The translations under genes and the position numbers were made by a program. The notes beneath the pieces are model-generated. The model did not search any database and was not told the origin of the DNA. It saw nothing but the letters and a program-made list of their open reading frames with translations. A stretch of DNA of 64,000 nucleotides from an uncultured Prevotellaceae bacterium (GTDB lineage Bacteria; Bacteroidota; Bacteroidia; Bacteroidales; Bacteroidaceae): NCBI GenBank assembly GCA_900316645.1, contig ONDP01000016.1:1-64000 (forward strand). Reading direction: 5' to 3'. This document shows positions 60,270-64,000 of the stretch, piece by piece. Position 1 is the stretch's first letter, and the number at the start of each line of letters is the position of its first letter.

Positions 60270-61157
60270 TTGAAACTTGAAACTTACATATTGGGAATTT
60301 GCCTGTTGATGGGGTTGCTGACGACGGGATGCAGCCAACAACGGCGGGAGGTGTTGCCAGAAGGTAATGCCGTCTATTACTGGCGCACGGACTGGCGGTT
60401 GGACTCTACGGAAAGGGCGTTTCTGAAACAGCACCATATTAATAAGGTGTATTGCCGGTATTTCGACGTAGTGATGAACGACTCCCTGGGACCGATGCCT
60501 AATGCCACCATCAGGTTTAGCGAAAACCTGCCGGAAGGTATTGAACTGATTCCCACCGTGTTTATCACCGAGGACTGTATGCACCAGAAACCCGACGGAC
60601 TGGCTGAGAAGATAGTCAAGCGCATCATTCAGATGAACGAGACGAACGACATCATGGGTGTCAAGGAGATTCAGATAGATTGCGACTTCACTGCCAAGAG
60701 TCGCAGGTACTACTACGACTTTTTATCGGAGTTAGCCAACTCTTCACTTTTCACTTCTCACTTCTCTCTCCTCTCCACCACCATCCGCCTGCACCAGCTG
60801 TCGATGAAGGTGCCCCCTGTGGATTATGGTGTGCTGATGCTCTATAATACGGGCCATCCCATGAAATTTATGGAGCGCAACCCCATCCTCGACATCCGCG
60901 ATGTAGCTCCCTATCTGCGCTACCTGGAGGACTACGAACTGCCGATGGCAGCAGCCTACCCCATCTTCCTCTGGCACCGCATCATACAGGGGGTTGACAT
61001 TGAGCATGTGGCTACTGCCGAGGAAATTATGAGGGTAAAGACTGCCGTAGAGAAGGAGCGGCCCGAGCTCAAACGCCTTATCCTGACTTATGATTTAGCA
61101 AAAGATAATATTAACAGATATAAACCAAAAACCTATGAAGAAATTTATTCTCATTAG
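60270..61157 (+). CDS. Lipoprotein of unknown function, possibly TIM-barrel-like
   Basis: A 295-residue protein with a lipoprotein signal (ILGICLLMGLLTTGCS, Cys21). The stretches VYYWRTDWRLD, KVYCRYFDV, EIQIDCDFT with YYYDFLSEL, STTIRLHQL and VDYGVLMLYNTG look like strands and active-site edges of a glycosidase-like TIM barrel, but I cannot name a family with confidence. The only start before the signal is TTG 60270, since an in-frame stop lies two codons upstream; the TTG is in a repeat (GAAAATTGAAAC). Class B heptamers at 60743-60770 encode SSLFTSHFSLLS inside the fold. It overlaps the next gene by 23 bases. Confidence 0.7.
   Translation: MKLETYILGICLLMGLLTTGCSQQRREVLPEGNAVYYWRTDWRLDSTERAFLKQHHINKVYCRYFDVVMNDSLGPMPNATIRFSENLPEGIELIPTVFITEDCMHQKPDGLAEKIVKRIIQMNETNDIMGVKEIQIDCDFTAKSRRYYYDFLSELANSSLFTSHFSLLSTTIRLHQLSMKVPPVDYGVLMLYNTGHPMKFMERNPILDIRDVAPYLRYLEDYELPMAAAYPIFLWHRIIQGVDIEHVATAEEIMRVKTAVEKERPELKRLILTYDLAKDNINRYKPKTYEEIYSH
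60743..60770. repeat. Class B heptamers inside the lipoprotein gene
   Basis: TTCACTT, TTCACTT, CTCACTT and CTCTCTC, 28 bp, in the open orientation. Confidence 0.88.
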
Positions 61158-63150
61158 CCTAATGGCTGTGATGGCCCTGCCCATGATGGCATGTGGCTGG
61201 TACGGGACTGACAACATCTACCTCTATCGTGTGTACGATAGCAAGGAGTTCAGTGAGCGTGTAGATGAGATCACTCGCAACAACTGGAAAGCCTATCTGG
61301 GCATCAACCCTGAGTATTTTTACTTTGATGCCAACCAGATTATTGAGGCTGCCAAGAAAAAGAACGATGCCTTGATGGTGAGCTACGTTCAGCATCTGCA
61401 GCAGTATCTGTCGATATGCAGCGATGTACGCGACGACCGATGGGAGTACCCTACTAAAGAGAAACTGGCCCAGCGCAACCAGGCTCTGCGAGCCATTCAG
61501 GCCTATGCCTTTAGTAAGATTAAAACGAAGCTGCGCTCTCAGCACGCGCTGCTCTACATGCGCTGCAACATGGTGCTGGGTCTGAACCGCGACAACATCA
61601 CGTTCTGGGAGCAGACTGCCAGCCAGTTTATCGAGACGGTCTATAAGGACATGATGAAGAACATCTATGCCGGTGCGCTCTATAAGATGGGGCGCGATGC
61701 CGAGGCAGGTGAGCTCTTCGCAGAGATGGGCGACTACAACAGTCTGATGACGCAGTTCTACAAGCGTCGTTCGTTTGAGGCTATCGCAGCAGAATACGGT
61801 CGTAACCCCAATGCCGGTGTGCTACCCTTCCTATTGCAGGACTTCGTGAACAATGCACAGGAGGCTGTGGATAGCGACTTAGGCGGTAAACTCTTCATCC
61901 GCGACATCAAGAAAGACGAGGCTTTGCGTATGGCTGAGTTTGCCGGCAAGGTGGTCAAAGAAGGCAAAACCAACAACCCTGCCATGTGGAAGGCTGCCCA
62001 AGGCTGGCTGGAATATATGTTCGGCAAGAAGCAGCAGGGCTATCAGGATATTCAGGCTGCTACCCACATGGCAGGCACTGAGCATGCACAACTGACGGCA
62101 CGTATCATCAACTTCTATATCAAGTCAGACCTTGCCCCACTGAACAATGACTATGATGTCTGGCTGACCTCTGAGCTGAAGTGGTTCAGGGAAGGAAACG
62201 AGCACGAATGGTTTAAGGAAGCAGCCTTGACGCGTACCATCAATCAGGTGCTATACGACAAATACATGAAAGCCGGCAGGATAAATACCATGCTGGGAAT
62301 CTATAACATCACCGGTCATGGCGGTTTCTATAGTGAGACGCATACCATGAAGGTGGAGGACCTGATTAAATTCCTCGACTATAGCAAAGGAACGTCCAGT
62401 AACCCGTTGGACGAATACCTGATTTCCAATATCCATTACGACGTGACGGATATGGACGATTTGGTGGGTACCAAGTATATGCAAGTGTGCGAATGGGAGA
62501 AGGCACTCCCCTGGCTCGAGAGAGTACCTGTTTCCGTTCTCCGCGACCGTTCGTCGGTAGTCTATGCCGTTAACCGCAAATGGACTATTGAGCCTTGGAT
62601 TACACGTCAGTGGATTAGCGACAGACTGGATTCCGATACTGAGAAGATGAAACTGAAGTCGAACTACAAAATCGACTTTGCACGTGAGATGCTGAAACTG
62701 GAGAAGGAAGCAGCCATCGCGAAGGGGGACGATCAGTGCCAACGCTACTACGACCTTGCCGTGCGCTATGCTCAAGCCGGATACACAGGCGACTGCTGGT
62801 ATCTCACCCAGTATAGCAAGAGTTGTGTCGACACTGTGGGTAAGAACGAGAAGGACCTGGCTGCCATTGCCTTCGAACTGCTTGGAAAGGCGAGTCAGGC
62901 GAAAGACAAGAGGTTGAAGGAGAAAGCCCTCTTCGGACGTTGCTACTACTACCTCAACACAAGTCCGTGGCTCACCATTGAATGGAATATGGACACCTCG
63001 CGCTACGATTTCATCTTGCATCCTGAGTCATCACAGTACCAGGCACTCCAGGCCCTTGAGAATTTCGAGCGTAACAGCGGGCAGCCTATTGCCAAATTCA
63101 TCAGTAACTGTGATGTCTATAACACGTTCCTGTATCGCTCGAAGCAGTAA
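61135..63150 (+). CDS. Large lipoprotein of unknown function, helical repeats
   Basis: A 671-residue protein with a lipoprotein-type signal (MKKFILISLMAVMALPMMAC, Cys20) and a mostly helical body rich in Tyr, Trp, Glu and Lys. Segments such as ALRMAEFAGKVVKEGKTNNP, KAAQGWLEYMFGKKQQGYQD, ERYYDLAVRYAQAG-like CQRYYDLAVRYAQAGYTGDC and KEKALFGRCYYYLN suggest TPR/Sel1-like repeats. No catalytic motif is seen. The 23-base overlap with the preceding lipoprotein gene suggests that the two work together. I do not recognise the family. Confidence 0.75.
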   Translation: MKKFILISLMAVMALPMMACGWYGTDNIYLYRVYDSKEFSERVDEITRNNWKAYLGINPEYFYFDANQIIEAAKKKNDALMVSYVQHLQQYLSICSDVRDDRWEYPTKEKLAQRNQALRAIQAYAFSKIKTKLRSQHALLYMRCNMVLGLNRDNITFWEQTASQFIETVYKDMMKNIYAGALYKMGRDAEAGELFAEMGDYNSLMTQFYKRRSFEAIAAEYGRNPNAGVLPFLLQDFVNNAQEAVDSDLGGKLFIRDIKKDEALRMAEFAGKVVKEGKTNNPAMWKAAQGWLEYMFGKKQQGYQDIQAATHMAGTEHAQLTARIINFYIKSDLAPLNNDYDVWLTSELKWFREGNEHEWFKEAALTRTINQVLYDKYMKAGRINTMLGIYNITGHGGFYSETHTMKVEDLIKFLDYSKGTSSNPLDEYLISNIHYDVTDMDDLVGTKYMQVCEWEKALPWLERVPVSVLRDRSSVVYAVNRKWTIEPWITRQWISDRLDSDTEKMKLKSNYKIDFAREMLKLEKEAAIAKGDDQCQRYYDLAVRYAQAGYTGDCWYLTQYSKSCVDTVGKNEKDLAAIAFELLGKASQAKDKRLKEKALFGRCYYYLNTSPWLTIEWNMDTSRYDFILHPESSQYQALQALENFERNSGQPIAKFISNCDVYNTFLYRSKQ

Positions 63151-63171
63151 TGAAATGTTAAAAACAAAAAA

Positions 63172-63217
63172 TAAACAATTGTCAATTATAAATTGTCAAT
63201 TAATTATGCTACCTTTG
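63172..63217 (+). promoter_or_regulatory. tRNA promoter behind class A heptamers
   Basis: CAATTGT/CAATTAT-type units (about 63177-63204) come first, then the -7 element TACCTTTG (63210-63217), 35 bases before the tRNA. Confidence 0.75.
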
Positions 63218-63251
63218 CACTCGATTTGAAAAAATCGGGTGCAACAGGCAT

Positions 63252-63327
63252 CGGGATGTAGCGCAGTTGGTAGCGCACTACGTTCGGGACGTAGGGGTCG
63301 GGCGTTCGAGTCGCCTCATCCCGACCA
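63252..63327 (+). tRNA. tRNA-Pro, anticodon CGG
   Basis: A 76-base cloverleaf. Acceptor CGGGATG (63252-63258) pairs with CATCCCG (63317-63323); discriminator A and an encoded CCA end it. The anticodon stem CTACG/CGTAG holds the loop TTCGGGA, so the anticodon is CGG, which reads CCG. The T loop TTCGAGT is normal. It has its own promoter and terminator. Confidence 0.96.
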
Positions 63328-63329
63328 GG

Positions 63330-63362
63330 AAAGCAGAATTCTCCACGGAATTCTGCTTTTAA
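63330..63362 (+). terminator. Terminator after tRNA-Pro
   Basis: AAAGCAGAATTC (63330-63341) pairs with GAATTCTGCTTT (63348-63359), then TT. It also overlaps the 3' end of the facing helix-hairpin-helix gene. Confidence 0.88.
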
Positions 63363-64000
63363 TATGTTACATAGGGTGATAAGCGCTGGATATCAGACGG
63401 GGTGAAGTCGGGAGAGAGTCGCAGTTCCTGCAGGCTTTTGATGGAGCCATGCAGCCGGCGATAGTCGGTAATGGCTTTGGCCTGATAATAGTTGATGTAG
63501 GGATGGCGCCGCAACTGTTCAAGACTGAGCTGATTGATATTCAATTTCTGAGGGGCTGCCTGTTCAATCACGAAATACTGCTTAGCACTCTGAGGAAACT
63601 GGTCGATCTCGTCGAGTTGATCGACACTCACATAACCGCCCAACCGTTTGCCATAACGGGCTATCTCTTTGGCAAAATAGGCACCGATGCCCGGTACGCG
63701 TCGCAACTGGGCAGTATCAGCCAGATTCAGTGCCACATGTTCACCGGCTTTGATTTTAACAGGATAGTTCCTCGGCGATAAGGTAGCCTTATTGTTCGAT
63801 AAGGTGCCCTTATTGCCCGATAAGGTATCCTTATTTGATGATAAGGTGCCCTTATTGTGTGATAAGGTGTTCTTGGTCGGGGTGGGGTCAAACAATGACG
63901 CTGCGGGTTGATAATCTGCTGAAATGCGGATATAGGGTTCAAGTCTGCGGTAGTCCTTGACGGTGAGTCCGTAGAGGCGGGCAAAATCCTCCTTGCGGCG
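63359..64000 (-). CDS. Helix-hairpin-helix protein (ComEA-like), 3' part
   Basis: The frame is open to the edge of the window, so the 5' end is missing; the visible 213 residues come from at least three HhH-like units. The first visible unit contains ARLYGLTVKDYRRLEPYIRIS. After it come five copies of a seven-residue repeat of the type NKGTLSx, encoded by 21-bp DNA repeats. The next units contain LADTAQLRRVPGIGAYFAKEI and LEQLRRHPYINYYQAKAITDY, both with the HhH spacing. Such proteins may bind DNA or act in DNA uptake, but the exact role is unknown. A TTG at 63895 is only an internal codon. Confidence 0.82.
   Translation of the reverse strand, partial: RRKEDFARLYGLTVKDYRRLEPYIRISADYQPAASLFDPTPTKNTLSHNKGTLSSNKDTLSGNKGTLSNNKATLSPRNYPVKIKAGEHVALNLADTAQLRRVPGIGAYFAKEIARYGKRLGGYVSVDQLDEIDQFPQSAKQYFVIEQAAPQKLNINQLSLEQLRRHPYINYYQAKAITDYRRLHGSIKSLQELRLSPDFTPSDIQRLSPYVTY
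63777..63881. repeat. Five 21-bp tandem repeats with inner palindromes
   Basis: Units start at 63777, 63798, 63819, 63840 and 63861, each with GATAAGGT and four with CCTTATT, so that ATAAGG-nnn-CCTTAT palindromes recur. The last unit is worn. They encode heptapeptides in the linker of the helix-hairpin-helix protein. Confidence 0.92.

Noticed and set aside
63777-63881. CRISPR array
   Set aside because: Repeats are contiguous 21-bp units without unique spacers and lie in a coding frame.

Overview
The window reads as a chromosomal piece of a Bacteroidales bacterium, most like Prevotella/Segatella. Evidence: promoters of the TAnnTTTG (-7) type, few Shine-Dalgarno sequences, two SusC/SusD pairs, stand-alone AICAR transformylase, NigD-like and DUF4960 lipoproteins, an HU-HIG plus smalltalk pair, and a PASTA-rluD-ddl operon. 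No phage, complete insertion sequence, CRISPR array, rRNA or replication origin is visible. One tRNA gene, Pro(CGG), is present.

Layout. 1-790: end of an HU-like gene, a 37-codon smalltalk gene and an IS3-end-like fold-back. 790-2400: purH (transformylase only) and a small basic protein. 2439-10220 (minus): an eight-gene exporter operon made of a YtrA-type GntR regulator, a two-gene ABC transporter, and a MacAB/TolC-like system with two separate permeases. A 24-bp operator-like palindrome overlaps its transcription start. 10379-18257: nadK, then pdxJ, a DJ-1 protein, ispD, recG, an M23/LysM peptidase, an NlpC/P60 peptidase and a CapA-like protein. 18277-23292 (minus): NigD-like lipoprotein, acyltransferase, ddl, rluD, PASTA protein, rpmH. 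23469-29122: efp, glycosyltransferase, radC, a His-rich metal P-type ATPase, a DUF59 protein and lpxH.

29166-54266 is a fructan utilisation region. Two units of membrane-tethered regulator, susC, susD and DUF4960 lipoprotein lie in tandem. The second unit carries a surface GH32. A small toxin-antitoxin-like pair, a GH2 gene on the other strand, then secreted GH32, MFS permease and fructokinase complete it. The simplest reading is that surface GH32 and the DUF4960 proteins cut and hold fructan, SusCD imports oligomers, periplasmic GH32 releases fructose, and permease plus kinase bring it to fructose-phosphate while the tethered regulators sense free sugar. pta-ackA, cdaA, folP, murF, two lipoproteins of unknown role, tRNA-Pro and a partial helix-hairpin-helix gene follow.

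The most unusual signal is not a gene. Families of 7-bp tandem repeats lie between many genes, and the same arrays occur inside conserved genes (glycosyltransferase, folP, murF, P-type ATPase, acyltransferase, two lipoproteins), always in a frame and orientation without stops. Some arrays supply start codons, stop codons or C-termini, and four B-class arrays share a conserved 14-bp flank, which suggests a dispersed composite element. Other points of note are three GAGTTAACTC palindromes at exact 22-bp spacing, a paired TTGCAA-type operator before the metal ATPase, matching footprints at both ends of the duplicated fructan units, and a GH2 that seems to lack part of its active-site region.
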